A DNA stretch of 64,000 nt. Origin: SIG565 sp045594065. GTDB lineage: Bacteria; Bacillota; Clostridia; Oscillospirales; Acutalibacteraceae. The stretch covers positions 1 to 64,000 of the forward strand of contig JAZNXU010000015.1 of NCBI GenBank assembly GCA_045594065.1, in the 5' to 3' direction. The notes below the pieces were generated by a model. It worked only from the letters and a program-made list of their open reading frames with translations, was not told where the DNA came from and ran no database searches. This document shows, in pieces, positions 1 to 7,941 of this stretch (position 1 is the stretch's first letter; every line of letters starts with the position of its first letter). The position numbers were made by a program, and so were the translations under genes.

Positions 1-33
1 TAAAAAGGTTTGTCCTGTAACAATAAAAATTTT

Positions 34-62
34 CCTCTCGGAGAAATCCGAGAGGATTTTTT
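34..62 (+). terminator. Intrinsic terminator of an upstream gene
   Basis: A perfect 9-bp stem (34-42 with 47-55) with a GAAA tetraloop is followed by a T tract. It presumably ends a transcription unit entering from the left, because no gene lies between it and the window edge. Confidence 0.85.
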
Positions 63-63
63 A

Positions 64-91
64 TTGCGTTTGGATATTTATGTGATATAAT
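64..91 (+). promoter_or_regulatory. SigmaA-type promoter of the ACT-MBL gene
   Basis: TTGCGT (64-69) and TATAAT (86-91) are separated by 16 bp, about 35 bp upstream of the start codon at 126. Confidence 0.6.
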
Positions 92-125
92 ATAAAAAAC
101 ATCGTATTCTCTAAAGGTGACAATT

Positions 126-1565
126 ATGAAAAAGACCTACATAACATCTATGCCCGACCATATTGGTGCTTTTCTAAAGGCAAGTGAGTGTTTTTCCTCG
201 TTGGGTATCAATATCACCCGTGTAAGCTACAATAAGGCGGTTGATTCGCACACATTGTTTATTGATGCAGAGGGCGCAGAGGAGCAACTCCAAAAAGCAG
301 ATTCGGAGCTTGAAAAAATCGGATATTTAGGTAATGATAACGATAACAAAACAAGTGTTGTTTTATTAGAATTTTGTTTGAAAGATGTTCCCGGAAGCGT
401 TACGGATATTCTTAAGCTTATAAGTGAATTTAATTTTAATATTTCTTATATCAGTTCGCAAGAAAACGGAACAGATTTTCAGTATTTTAAGATGGGGCTG
501 TATGTAGACGATTCTGATAAAATTTCCTGTTTTTTAGGTCAGGCAGAAAAGCTGTGCAAGGTGAGGGTTATCGACTATAACCGTTCCAAGAATGTATACG
601 ATAACAGTATTTTTTATAACAACTATGTTTTGGGGTTGTCACAAATGATGGGACTCTCCGCCGACGCAAATCAAGAGCTTTTAATAAATGTCAATCTTGC
701 TATGCAAACATTGGATGAAAAAGGCTTATCACCCTACAGAACATTTGACAGTATAAGTAGGTTTGCGGAGTTTCTAAGTGTTTCCAAGGGGAATGATTTT
801 GCGCCCCGCATAACCACACATAAAATTTCCGAAAACACCGAAATTGTTTTAATCGAGCCGCCTTGCGGAAGCAATACAATGATTATCAAGAGTAATGGGG
901 ATTATTTATTTGTTGATAGCGGATATGCCTGTTATCAAAAGGAAATGCTCAATATCTTTGAAAAAATCATTCCAAACTTCAGTACAATAAAGAAGAAAAT
1001 ACTTATCACGCACGCCGATGTGGACCATTGTGGACTTTTGCCAATGTTCGACGAGGTTATTACAAACGAAAACACGGCAAAATGCTTGGAAAAGGAATAT
1101 AACGGACTCGACGGATACCGCGAAGAAAACCCTTTACACAAGCCGTACATTAACATCTGTAAAATTCTTACCGAATATAAGGCTGTAAATCCGCAAAAAA
1201 TCGTTAAATTGTGGGAAAGTGCAAAATTTTACGACAAGCCTTTAACACAGATAGGTTTTTATAGTTTTGGAGAACTGAATTTTGAAGTGTATGAGGGTAA
1301 GGGCGGTCATTTGCCCGGAGAAATCATTTTAATAGATTATTCAAATCATATCGCCATTACAGGAGATGTTTATATCAACACGCACGGTCTTACATCCGAA
1401 CAGGCAAAATACAATCAATACGCACCGATATTAATGACCTCTGTTGATACCGATCCTAAATTATGTTTAGAGGAAAGAAACGCTGTTTTACAACGCTTGG
1501 GTGTGGGAAAGTGGCAGATTTTCGGCGCACATGGGTTTAAAAAGGATTATTCGGTAAATTTATAG
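126..1565 (+). CDS. Tandem ACT-like domains fused to a metallo-beta-lactamase-fold hydrolase
   Basis: The 479-residue protein begins with two ACT-like segments (about residues 1-70 and 78-150), the type that usually binds amino acids or other small ligands. A C-terminal metallo-beta-lactamase fold follows from about residue 230. Metal ligands are visible: H296-A-D298-x-D300-H301, H395 in GGHLPGE, D414 in GDVYIN and H469 in GAHG. The first motif has Asp where the family usually has the second His. I chose the ATG at 126 because AAAGGTGA sits 5 bases upstream; an in-frame GTG at 117 overlaps that site. It is a single gene with its own promoter. The substrate is unknown; ligand-gated hydrolase activity is an inference from the domain order. 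Confidence 0.75.
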   Translation: MKKTYITSMPDHIGAFLKASECFSSLGINITRVSYNKAVDSHTLFIDAEGAEEQLQKADSELEKIGYLGNDNDNKTSVVLLEFCLKDVPGSVTDILKLISEFNFNISYISSQENGTDFQYFKMGLYVDDSDKISCFLGQAEKLCKVRVIDYNRSKNVYDNSIFYNNYVLGLSQMMGLSADANQELLINVNLAMQTLDEKGLSPYRTFDSISRFAEFLSVSKGNDFAPRITTHKISENTEIVLIEPPCGSNTMIIKSNGDYLFVDSGYACYQKEMLNIFEKIIPNFSTIKKKILITHADVDHCGLLPMFDEVITNENTAKCLEKEYNGLDGYREENPLHKPYINICKILTEYKAVNPQKIVKLWESAKFYDKPLTQIGFYSFGELNFEVYEGKGGHLPGEIILIDYSNHIAITGDVYINTHGLTSEQAKYNQYAPILMTSVDTDPKLCLEERNAVLQRLGVGKWQIFGAHGFKKDYSVNL

Positions 1566-1711
1566 TTTTATTAATTAATATGTGATACAAATTTCTCAAT
1601 TTTGTGTTTTCTTCACACAGTCGCTTTTTGGATAAGCTGTGAATAGTTTCTATTGTGAGTACTATGGTAAAAGACAGACTTATAGATAACACGACAAAGG
1701 AGTGAAATTAT

Positions 1712-2497
1712 ATGTTTGATTATCATTTACACAGTAGAGTTTCCTTTGATTCTGACTGCGCTCCCAAGGATATTGTGAGCGCTGCCGAAAAGGCGGGTCT
1801 CAAGGAAATTTGCTTTACTGACCATTATGATTTTAACGATGTTTTCAGAGAAAAGCGTGATTTATTTACGATAGAGCAATATCGTGCCGATTATGATGCG
1901 CTTAGTTCAAAAAAGATCACAATTCGCCGTGGTGTTGAATTTGGTCTTACCACTTGGAATCAAAATGAACTTAAAGAGCTGCTCGATTTGTACAATTTTG
2001 ATTTTGTTATAGGCTCGGTGCATTATGCGGGCGGATATGACCCATATTTTGAAGAATTCTGGACGCATAACGGCATTGATACGGCGTTCGAAAAATACCT
2101 ATTGCAGACTTTGGAATGCGTGAAAGCACACCGCGATTTTGATGTGCTTGGACATCTTGATTATGTTTGCAAGTCGTTGTACAATCCTACGCGCAAGCCT
2201 ATTTATTATCAGGATTATAGTGATGTTTGTGACGAGATTATGAAGACACTTGTACAAAACGGTAAGGGAATGGAGATAAATACAAGCGGTGTTGACAGGG
2301 TAGGTGACTTTCTACCGTCACTTGATTTCATAAAAAGATTTCGCCAGCTTGGTGGAGAGATTATTACCGTTGGCTCTGACTCTCACGATTCCAATCGCGT
2401 AGGTCAACATATAGCGGGTGCGCTTGAAATTGCCAAAGAGGTCTTCGGTTATGTTTGCACCTTTGACAAAAGAAAAGCAGTATTTCACAAATTATAA
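1712..2497 (+). CDS. PHP-domain histidinol-phosphatase family protein
   Basis: This 261-residue protein is a PHP-superfamily metallo-phosphoesterase of the HisJ/HisK type. It shows the N-terminal HLHS metal motif (residues 5-8), TDHYDF, GSVHYAGG, a mid-protein GHLDYV and a C-terminal GSDSHD. Members of this family dephosphorylate histidinol phosphate in histidine synthesis. No other his gene is present here, so a different phosphorylated substrate is possible. The start follows AAAGGAG with good spacing. The next gene begins 34 bases after the stop, so the two may be co-transcribed. Confidence 0.8.
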   Translation: MFDYHLHSRVSFDSDCAPKDIVSAAEKAGLKEICFTDHYDFNDVFREKRDLFTIEQYRADYDALSSKKITIRRGVEFGLTTWNQNELKELLDLYNFDFVIGSVHYAGGYDPYFEEFWTHNGIDTAFEKYLLQTLECVKAHRDFDVLGHLDYVCKSLYNPTRKPIYYQDYSDVCDEIMKTLVQNGKGMEINTSGVDRVGDFLPSLDFIKRFRQLGGEIITVGSDSHDSNRVGQHIAGALEIAKEVFGYVCTFDKRKAVFHKL

Positions 2498-2531
2498 AAT
2501 GTATTATGGAAATGCTTTTGGAGTAGATATT

Positions 2532-3572
2532 ATGAAAAAAGTTTTGTGTGTGATTATTTGTATTTTAATGGTGGTTTTAATGTGTTCCTGCAAAAAGGAC
2601 AATACCGTGCCGGAGAAAAGCGGAACTGATAGTCAGTTGGTACTAAATGAAGAAGAGAAAACCCCCACACAGGATAATGCAGATGGCACAGAAAACGAAT
2701 CGGTCGCTGAACCTGAAACACCTCAAGCTCCTACGGAAATACCTGAGCCTGAGCAACAACCGCAACCTGAGCCTGAGAAGGAAACAGTTAATCCTCCCGC
2801 AACGGTTAAACCGGCATTGCCACAATTCAGTTATATCGTAAACGATCCGGAAAATGCGAGGGGCTTATCCACAGAGAAAAAACAATTTTCGTTCGGGATT
2901 GCTAAAGACGGAGTTCCGCACAGCCAGTCGGTTATAAATCAACAAACCTTTGATGCTTTCCAAAATGTAGAAGCATTGGCACTGGATACCAAAACACAGG
3001 AAAAGTGTATGTACCTGACCTTTGATAACGGGTATGAATATAAAAATTTAACGGCAGACATTCTTGATACGCTTAAAGAGAAAAATGTAAAGGCGGCGTT
3101 TTTTGTAACGCTGAGTTATGTAAAGCAAAATCCTCAGCTTGTGAGCCGTATGATAGACGAGGGCCATATAGTGGGAAATCACAGCGCAACGCACCCCTCT
3201 TTCCCAAGCATTACCCGAACTCAAATGGCACAGGAAATAGCAACGCTTGATAATTATCTGAGAGAAAATTTTTCATATACAAGTCCGTATTTCAGATTCC
3301 CCTCGGGTGAGCATTCCGAATGCGCTATGGAGCTCGTAACCTCAATAGGTTTTAAATCTATTTTCTGGTCGATAGCCTATGCCGACTGGGATACATCTAC
3401 TCAAAATGGCGCAGATTATGCTTTTTCAACCGTTACTTCGCGTTTTCATTCCGGCGCCGTTATACTGCTTCACGCGGTATCACAAGACAACACCGATGCG
3501 CTTGGTAGAATTATTGACGAAGCTCATAATCAAGGCTATAAATTTAAGACTTTGGAAGAATATTCATATTGA
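2532..3572 (+). CDS. PdaA-like polysaccharide deacetylase lipoprotein
   Basis: The 346-residue precursor starts with a lipoprotein signal ending in a VLMCSC lipobox. A Pro/Glu/Gln-rich linker (about residues 35-95) follows, then a NodB-type deacetylase domain. Motifs match the PdaA branch: TFDNGYE with catalytic Asp165, and GNHSATHP with metal ligands H217 and H221. FRFPSGEHS and ILLHAVS follow. PdaA removes the N-acetyl group from muramic acid during spore cortex formation. A lipid anchor suggests action on the outer face of the membrane. I chose the ATG at 2532 because it gives an intact signal peptide; an upstream in-frame start at 2418 would run inside the preceding gene. Confidence 0.85.
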   Translation: MKKVLCVIICILMVVLMCSCKKDNTVPEKSGTDSQLVLNEEEKTPTQDNADGTENESVAEPETPQAPTEIPEPEQQPQPEPEKETVNPPATVKPALPQFSYIVNDPENARGLSTEKKQFSFGIAKDGVPHSQSVINQQTFDAFQNVEALALDTKTQEKCMYLTFDNGYEYKNLTADILDTLKEKNVKAAFFVTLSYVKQNPQLVSRMIDEGHIVGNHSATHPSFPSITRTQMAQEIATLDNYLRENFSYTSPYFRFPSGEHSECAMELVTSIGFKSIFWSIAYADWDTSTQNGADYAFSTVTSRFHSGAVILLHAVSQDNTDALGRIIDEAHNQGYKFKTLEEYSY

Positions 3573-3631
3573 TTTTCAAAATTGAATGAGTCCTCATTTT
3601 TAGTTGCACAATAGTTAAAGGAGTGCTTTTT

Positions 3632-4132
3632 ATGAAAAATACGCTTATTGTAGTGGATATGCAGAATGATTTTATTGATATGGCTTTGGGCACAAAAGAG
3701 GCTATTGCCATTGTTCCTAATGTGAAAGCTAAAATTAAACAGTATATAGATAGCGGAGATGAAATAATTTTCACCCGCGATACTCACAGTGAAAACTATT
3801 TGGATACTCCCGAGGGCAAAAAGCTGCCCGTTCCGCATTGCATTAGGGGAACAAAGGGCTGGGAAATCGCGGACGGTCTTTATATAGAGGGCTGTAAAAT
3901 TATCGATAAGCCGAATTTCGGGTGGCCGCACTGGAGTGAAGAAACGCTTGAAAATGTAGAACTGATTGGCCTTTGCACCGATATTTGTGTTGTTTCTAAC
4001 GCACTTATTATTAAAGCGGCTTTCCCAAATGCAAATGTTAAGGTTGACAGCAGCTGCTGTGCGGGTGTAACCCCCGAAAGCCATAATGCCGCGCTTACTA
4101 CTATGCAAATGTGTCAGATAGATGTTTTGTAA
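3632..4132 (+). CDS. Cysteine hydrolase (isochorismatase/nicotinamidase superfamily)
   Basis: The 166-residue alpha/beta protein begins LIVVDMQNDF, carrying the superfamily's catalytic Asp9. A Lys in IIDKPNFG and the nucleophile Cys in GLCTDICV follow. TRDTHSENY lies where nicotinamidases bind metal. Nicotinamidase or a related amidase acting on a small amide is likely, but the exact substrate cannot be read from sequence. The start is ATG 3632 after AAAGGAG. It is flanked by unrelated genes. Confidence 0.8.
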   Translation: MKNTLIVVDMQNDFIDMALGTKEAIAIVPNVKAKIKQYIDSGDEIIFTRDTHSENYLDTPEGKKLPVPHCIRGTKGWEIADGLYIEGCKIIDKPNFGWPHWSEETLENVELIGLCTDICVVSNALIIKAAFPNANVKVDSSCCAGVTPESHNAALTTMQMCQIDVL

Positions 4133-4218
4133 GGTGATAAAAACAGATAGCGCTTTAGGCTTTAAATTTAACATATTAAATAATCGGGTGTTAAGCAAAG
4201 AAGATTTCAATAAAAAGG

Positions 4219-4247
4219 TTGAATTAAATTTAATTTTATGATACATT
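4219..4247 (+). promoter_or_regulatory. Promoter of the 79-residue membrane protein
   Basis: TTGAAT (4219-4224), a 17-bp spacer and TACATT (4242-4247) lie about 35 bp upstream of ATG 4283. Confidence 0.5.
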
Positions 4248-4282
4248 ATAAGTAGCAAATAAAATATAAGGTGGTGAAATTA

Positions 4283-4522
4283 ATGGACACTTTAAAGAAG
4301 TATTTCCCTGTAGCTTTCAATGCTAAAAACGATGTAACCGCACTTGTTATCAACATTATCATTCATGTAATTGCAATGGCTATTGTTGGGGCTGTTTCTT
4401 GGCTGCTTGGTTTTATTCCGCTTTTAGGCGCTGTTTTAGGCGTAATTTGCGGTTTAATAGGACTTTATTTACTTATCAGCCTTGTATTATCAATTCTTGA
4501 CTACTTAAAGATTTTAAAGTAA
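4283..4522 (+). CDS. Small two-helix membrane protein, unknown function
   Basis: The 79-residue protein has a short charged N-terminus, then two hydrophobic segments (about residues 20-45 and 47-70) joined by a Gly-rich turn, and ends DYLKILK. I do not recognise a family with a known function. The start is ATG 4283, eight bases after AAGGTGG; an in-frame GTG at 4271 overlaps that site. It has its own promoter and terminator, so it is a monocistronic unit. Confidence 0.7.
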   Translation: MDTLKKYFPVAFNAKNDVTALVINIIIHVIAMAIVGAVSWLLGFIPLLGAVLGVICGLIGLYLLISLVLSILDYLKILK

Positions 4523-4530
4523 GAAATGTA

Positions 4531-4564
4531 AAAGACCTGTGAAAAAATTCACAGGTCTTTTTAT
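4531..4564 (+). terminator. Terminator after the small membrane protein
   Basis: A 13-bp perfect stem (4531-4543 with 4548-4560) with an AAAA loop and T-rich tails on both sides. It probably also ended the decayed MATE gene on the opposite strand. Confidence 0.85.
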
Positions 4565-4925
4565 TGGGTAATTTCCTTTTCACTTCGTATTTTTTTAATC
4601 CATTTTCCGCTGCGAAGTCGGATAATGCACCATACGGCTTTGAGCACCTGATCGATCTTAAGCGCAAAATATATCCAGAAAGCAGGCAGGTGGAGTATCA
4701 ATCCCGCAAGAATGCCAAGTGGTAGGGATGCCGCCCATAAAAAGATATTATCGGCAAGCATAAGCACCTTTGTATCTCCGCTGCCGCGAAGCACACCTTG
4801 GTCATAATGGAGTTGGTGGCTTGGAAAATCATAATTATACTGATTGAAAGCATAAGCTCTTTGGCAATTGCAACCGCCTTGGGGGTCAGGGTGTAGGCGC
4901 TTATCATAGGTGAGCTTATAAGCAT
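4561..4925 (-). pseudogene. MATE efflux transporter remnant, N-truncated and frameshifted
   Basis: The minus strand carries a C-terminal MATE-family fragment split between two frames. One frame (about 4925-4800) encodes TPKAVAIAKELMLSIS followed by IFQATNSIMTK. The next frame (about 4800-4561) continues with VLRGSGDTKVLMLADN and hydrophobic helices ending KIRSEKEITQ. Joining them needs one base restored near 4799, just after ACCAAGG. Full MATE proteins have about 450 residues and 12 helices; the first two thirds are absent. The remnant is non-functional. Confidence 0.8.
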
Positions 4926-5034
4926 AAAATTGCGTTTCTTTCAATGCAGTAAATCAAATAATGCCTAATAAAACCCGAATTATACACTTGTTTTTTGAGG
5001 TGCAAAATGGTATAGTAAAGCAGGTGATGTTATT

Positions 5035-5904
5035 GTGACAGTGGCGTTGCAGATTGTAATATTTATAATAATGGCTTTTCTTGTTGACACCAAGGTTTTA
5101 ATTACAGGAAAAGCAAAACTTGATAATATTTTAGACGCACTTAAATTCAATATCGTAATATTTGCCGCAGTAACGGTTTTGTTTTCGGCTTTCTGGGCGC
5201 AGGGACTGGACGTATCTCCGCTCACCGTTTTTCTGGCGCTCATATTTTCTTTGTGTACCGTTGTGTTTCAGGTGCTTTATGCACTCGCTCTTAAAGAGGG
5301 ACCGATAGGTATACTAATACTCATTAATAATTTTTCTGCCGTACCAAGCGCAATTCTCGGTACAGTTATTTTTGGAGAAAAATTCCGTGTTACCAATGTT
5401 TTGGGTCTTATTTTGGTTATTGCCTCTATTTTATTAACAACCAAAAATAGCGGTGAAGAAAAAAGTGACAGCAAAAAAGGTTATGTGTTAATAATGGGCG
5501 CTATGATTTTAACCTGCTTAGGAACTTTAGTACAGCGATACCACCAAAAAACCGAATTTGCGGCGGAAAGAAATAAATTTTTGTTTTTCGCATACCTGTT
5601 TTCGCTAATAATAGCGGTGGCTTTGGCGGCGGTTTTATCGTCGCGTAAAAAAGATAAGGTTAAAATCAGTAAAAAAACCTACGGCTTCGCGGCACTTGCG
5701 GGTATAGCTTTGGCGATATATCAGTTTTTGCTCATTTATATGTCGGGTATATCCAATTCGATGCTTATGTACCCCACGCTTTCGGGGCTGACAATTATTG
5801 TGAACTTTATAATGTGTGCCGTAATATTCCGCGAAAAAATGACCACACGGCAGAAAATCGGCGCCGCGCTCGGCACCCTTGCTATAATAATTATGGCTAT
5901 TTAG
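5035..5904 (+). CDS. EamA/DMT-superfamily transporter
   Basis: The 289-residue integral membrane protein has about ten hydrophobic segments in two EamA-like halves. The N-half ends near FGEKFRVTNVLGLILVIASI and the C-half near FREKMTTRQKIGAALGTLAI, which is the repeat expected of drug/metabolite transporters. The substrate is unknown. The start is GTG 5035, with GGTGA seven bases upstream. The gene stands alone, followed by a terminator. Confidence 0.8.
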   Translation: MTVALQIVIFIIMAFLVDTKVLITGKAKLDNILDALKFNIVIFAAVTVLFSAFWAQGLDVSPLTVFLALIFSLCTVVFQVLYALALKEGPIGILILINNFSAVPSAILGTVIFGEKFRVTNVLGLILVIASILLTTKNSGEEKSDSKKGYVLIMGAMILTCLGTLVQRYHQKTEFAAERNKFLFFAYLFSLIIAVALAAVLSSRKKDKVKISKKTYGFAALAGIALAIYQFLLIYMSGISNSMLMYPTLSGLTIIVNFIMCAVIFREKMTTRQKIGAALGTLAIIIMAI

Positions 5905-5914
5905 TAAAAGTCTT

Positions 5915-5955
5915 AACACCCTGCAATCGAAAGATTGTGGGGTGTTCTATTTTTA
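5915..5955 (+). terminator. Terminator between the EamA gene and spoIIIAA
   Basis: A 14-bp stem with two G-U pairs (5915-5928 with 5933-5946), a GAAA loop and a CTATTTTTA tail. Confidence 0.75.
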
Positions 5956-5988
5956 CGCCTGTCCGCATAAAATTTAGCGGTGATAAAA

Positions 5989-6906
5989 ATGCAGGACGGT
6001 TATTTCAGTGCATTGGAGTTAATCGAAAAACCAATTGCCGATATTTTGCGAAAAGTATCGCAGGATGTAGCCAAAAGAGTTGAGGAAATACGACTGAGGG
6101 CTGAGCGTCCGGTATCGGTATGCTTTAGCGGTAAAATATATTTTGTTAATGAAAATTCATATATCAGTGAAGCACCGAAAGGTGCTGTCAGGGTGGAAAA
6201 AGCGGCATTGAATTCCACGGTTAGAAATATTTGCGGCAGCTCAATCTATTCTCACACCGATGAAATTATGAATGGCTTTATTTCAATGCCGCATGGTAAC
6301 CGCGCGGGCATTGTCGGCAGCTTTCGGCAGGGTAAGTTCTGCGATGTTTCATCGGTTAATATCCGTATTGCCCGCGAGTGCAGAGGCATTGCCGATACGC
6401 AAATTGGGCAATACACGGGCGGCTCGTTGCTTATTTGCGGCCCACCTGGATGTGGAAAAACAACATTTTTGAGAGAGCTTGTGCGCGGTATTTCAAACGG
6501 AGAGTGCGGAAAGCCCTATAAAATTTCGGTAATAGACACACGAAATGAAATAGCCGCCGCTTTCGGCGGTGTTCCACAGCTTGAGGTGGGAGTTAACACC
6601 GATGTTATCTCGGGCAGGGATAAAGCACAAGGTATCGAGGCGGCGCTCAGGAGTATGTCGCCCGAAATAATCGCTTTTGATGAGATAGGAACGCTTTGTG
6701 AGCTTGAGGCTGTAGGAAATAGCCTGAGCGGTGGCGCATACATAATAACAACGGCTCATATCGAGTCACCTGAAAAGCTTGCTTGCCGAAGTGTTACAAG
6801 GCGCCTATTGGCGGAGGGATCTGTGGATAAGGTTATTTTCCTGAAAAAAGTTGGGGCAAGCCCTGTGATATTTTCGGTGAGGGAGGGTAAAATATGTGGC
6901 TTATAA
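5989..6906 (+). CDS. spoIIIAA: Stage III sporulation protein AA
   Basis: This 305-residue AAA+/secretion-type ATPase is the first gene of the spoIIIA operon. Its product is the mother-cell cytoplasmic ATPase of the SpoIIIA-SpoIIQ channel complex that feeds the engulfed forespore. The Walker A motif GPPGCGKT starts near residue 151. Walker B-like IIAFDEIG and ITTAHIES follow. The length matches the family. I prefer ATG 5989, five bases after AGCGGTGA, over the in-frame GTG at 5980 that overlaps it. The 3' end overlaps spoIIIAB by 13 bases. Confidence 0.93.
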   Translation: MQDGYFSALELIEKPIADILRKVSQDVAKRVEEIRLRAERPVSVCFSGKIYFVNENSYISEAPKGAVRVEKAALNSTVRNICGSSIYSHTDEIMNGFISMPHGNRAGIVGSFRQGKFCDVSSVNIRIARECRGIADTQIGQYTGGSLLICGPPGCGKTTFLRELVRGISNGECGKPYKISVIDTRNEIAAAFGGVPQLEVGVNTDVISGRDKAQGIEAALRSMSPEIIAFDEIGTLCELEAVGNSLSGGAYIITTAHIESPEKLACRSVTRRLLAEGSVDKVIFLKKVGASPVIFSVREGKICGL

Positions 6907-7352
6907 AGTTTTTGGGCGCTATTCTTATAACGGTTTCAAGCCTAGGGGTTAGTATGAATGCCGTTAATAAAGTGAAGCGCCGTGTAGATGCCCTAGAGTG
7001 GTATTCGAAAGCGGCGGGTATTATCGGGGTGCAGATAAACGGTACTGCCGCCGAGCTTTATGATATTGTAGCTACTATCTGCGGCAGTCGCGATTATTTA
7101 GAGCTTTCCCGTCCGTTTGTGGTTAAATTTAAGCAGACAGAGCTAAAACCAAATGAAAAACGAACGGTTGAGGAGTTTTTCGAAAACCTTGGTATGGGCG
7201 AAATAGAGGCACAGGTTAAACGGTGCGAGGGCTATGCCGCCGTTTTCGCCGAAAGGCTCAAAGAGGCAAGAGCGGAATATACCGAGAAAGCTAAGCTGTA
7301 CCGAATGCTCGGGCTTTTTTCGGGTATTGCAATATCTATTATTTTAGTGTAG
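6894..7352 (+). CDS. spoIIIAB: Stage III sporulation protein AB
   Basis: The 152-residue protein has an N-terminal hydrophobic segment, a helical charged middle (FFENLGMGEIEAQVKRCEGY) and a C-terminal membrane segment (GLFSGIAISIILV). This is the usual SpoIIIAB shape, resembling type II secretion F-like proteins. It is placed in the mother-cell membrane component of the feeding-tube complex. A GGGAGGG site precedes the ATG within spoIIIAA. Confidence 0.9.
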   Translation: MWLIKFLGAILITVSSLGVSMNAVNKVKRRVDALEWYSKAAGIIGVQINGTAAELYDIVATICGSRDYLELSRPFVVKFKQTELKPNEKRTVEEFFENLGMGEIEAQVKRCEGYAAVFAERLKEARAEYTEKAKLYRMLGLFSGIAISIILV

Positions 7353-7360
7353 GTGGAATT

Positions 7361-7555
7361 ATGGATGTCGATTTTATATTTAAGGTAGCGGCAATAGGTA
7401 TAATTGTAACGGTGTTGAATTTGGTGCTTGTACGCTCAGGCCGCGAGGAGCAGGCGTTGCTTACCACTCTTGCGGGGCTTGTGGTGGTGCTTTTAATGGT
7501 GGTTAATGTTATATCTGAATTGTTCACAACCGTAAAGGGGCTTTTCGGGCTTTAA
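7361..7555 (+). CDS. spoIIIAC: Stage III sporulation protein AC
   Basis: A 64-residue protein with two membrane helices, typical of SpoIIIAC in length and in its conserved AAIGIIVTVLN and SGREEQALL segments. It lies in the mother-cell membrane as part of the SpoIIIA complex. It starts 8 bases after spoIIIAB, with AGGTGG upstream. Confidence 0.92.
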   Translation: MDVDFIFKVAAIGIIVTVLNLVLVRSGREEQALLTTLAGLVVVLLMVVNVISELFTTVKGLFGL

Positions 7556-7556
7556 A

Positions 7557-7940
7557 ATGGAATTTTTCAAGGTTATGCTGCTGTGCTTGGCGGCGGTTTT
7601 CATTTGTGTGTTTTTCGCACAGTATAAAAAAGAATACGCCGCTGTAATAGCCGTGGCGGTGGGCGCTATGGTTTTGGTTATTTCCTTTCATACCTTGATA
7701 TCACCGCTTAATTCTCTGCTGAACATTTTAAGCGGTGCTGGAGTAAGTGCTAAATATTTCACGGTGGCGCTGAAAGCTGTAGCGCTTGGGTATATAACTC
7801 AATTTGTAAGCGAAACCTGCCGCGATTTTGGCTGTGGCTCTATTGCGGCAAAGGCAGAGCTTGCGGGAAAAATTTCAATTTTTCTCACCTGCGTGCCGCT
7901 CGTAAACGAATTATTTACTGTAATAACGGAACTTTTATAA
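7557..7940 (+). CDS. spoIIIAD: Stage III sporulation protein AD
   Basis: A 127-residue polytopic membrane protein related to SpoIIIAC. It shows about four hydrophobic segments, the internal AQYKKEYAAVIAVAVGAMVL and the conserved SETCRDFGCGSIAAKAELAGK. It begins one base after spoIIIAC, so translational coupling is likely. Confidence 0.92.
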   Translation: MEFFKVMLLCLAAVFICVFFAQYKKEYAAVIAVAVGAMVLVISFHTLISPLNSLLNILSGAGVSAKYFTVALKAVALGYITQFVSETCRDFGCGSIAAKAELAGKISIFLTCVPLVNELFTVITELL

Positions 7941-7941
7941 A

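Noticed and set aside
2647..2841. Lys/Arg/Leu-rich ORF inside the deacetylase linker
   Set aside because: It is a shifted reading of the Pro/Glu/Gln-rich linker codons.
3536..4258. 240-codon antisense ORF opposite the cysteine hydrolase
   Set aside because: The plus-strand gene has catalytic motifs and a good RBS; the antisense product has no recognisable domain.
5947..5973. SigmaE-like promoter (CATAAAAT at 5966-5973) before spoIIIAA
   Set aside because: The -10 resembles SigmaE, but a start near 5980 would remove the ribosome binding site at 5976-5983 and the -35 is poor. The true promoter is not identified.
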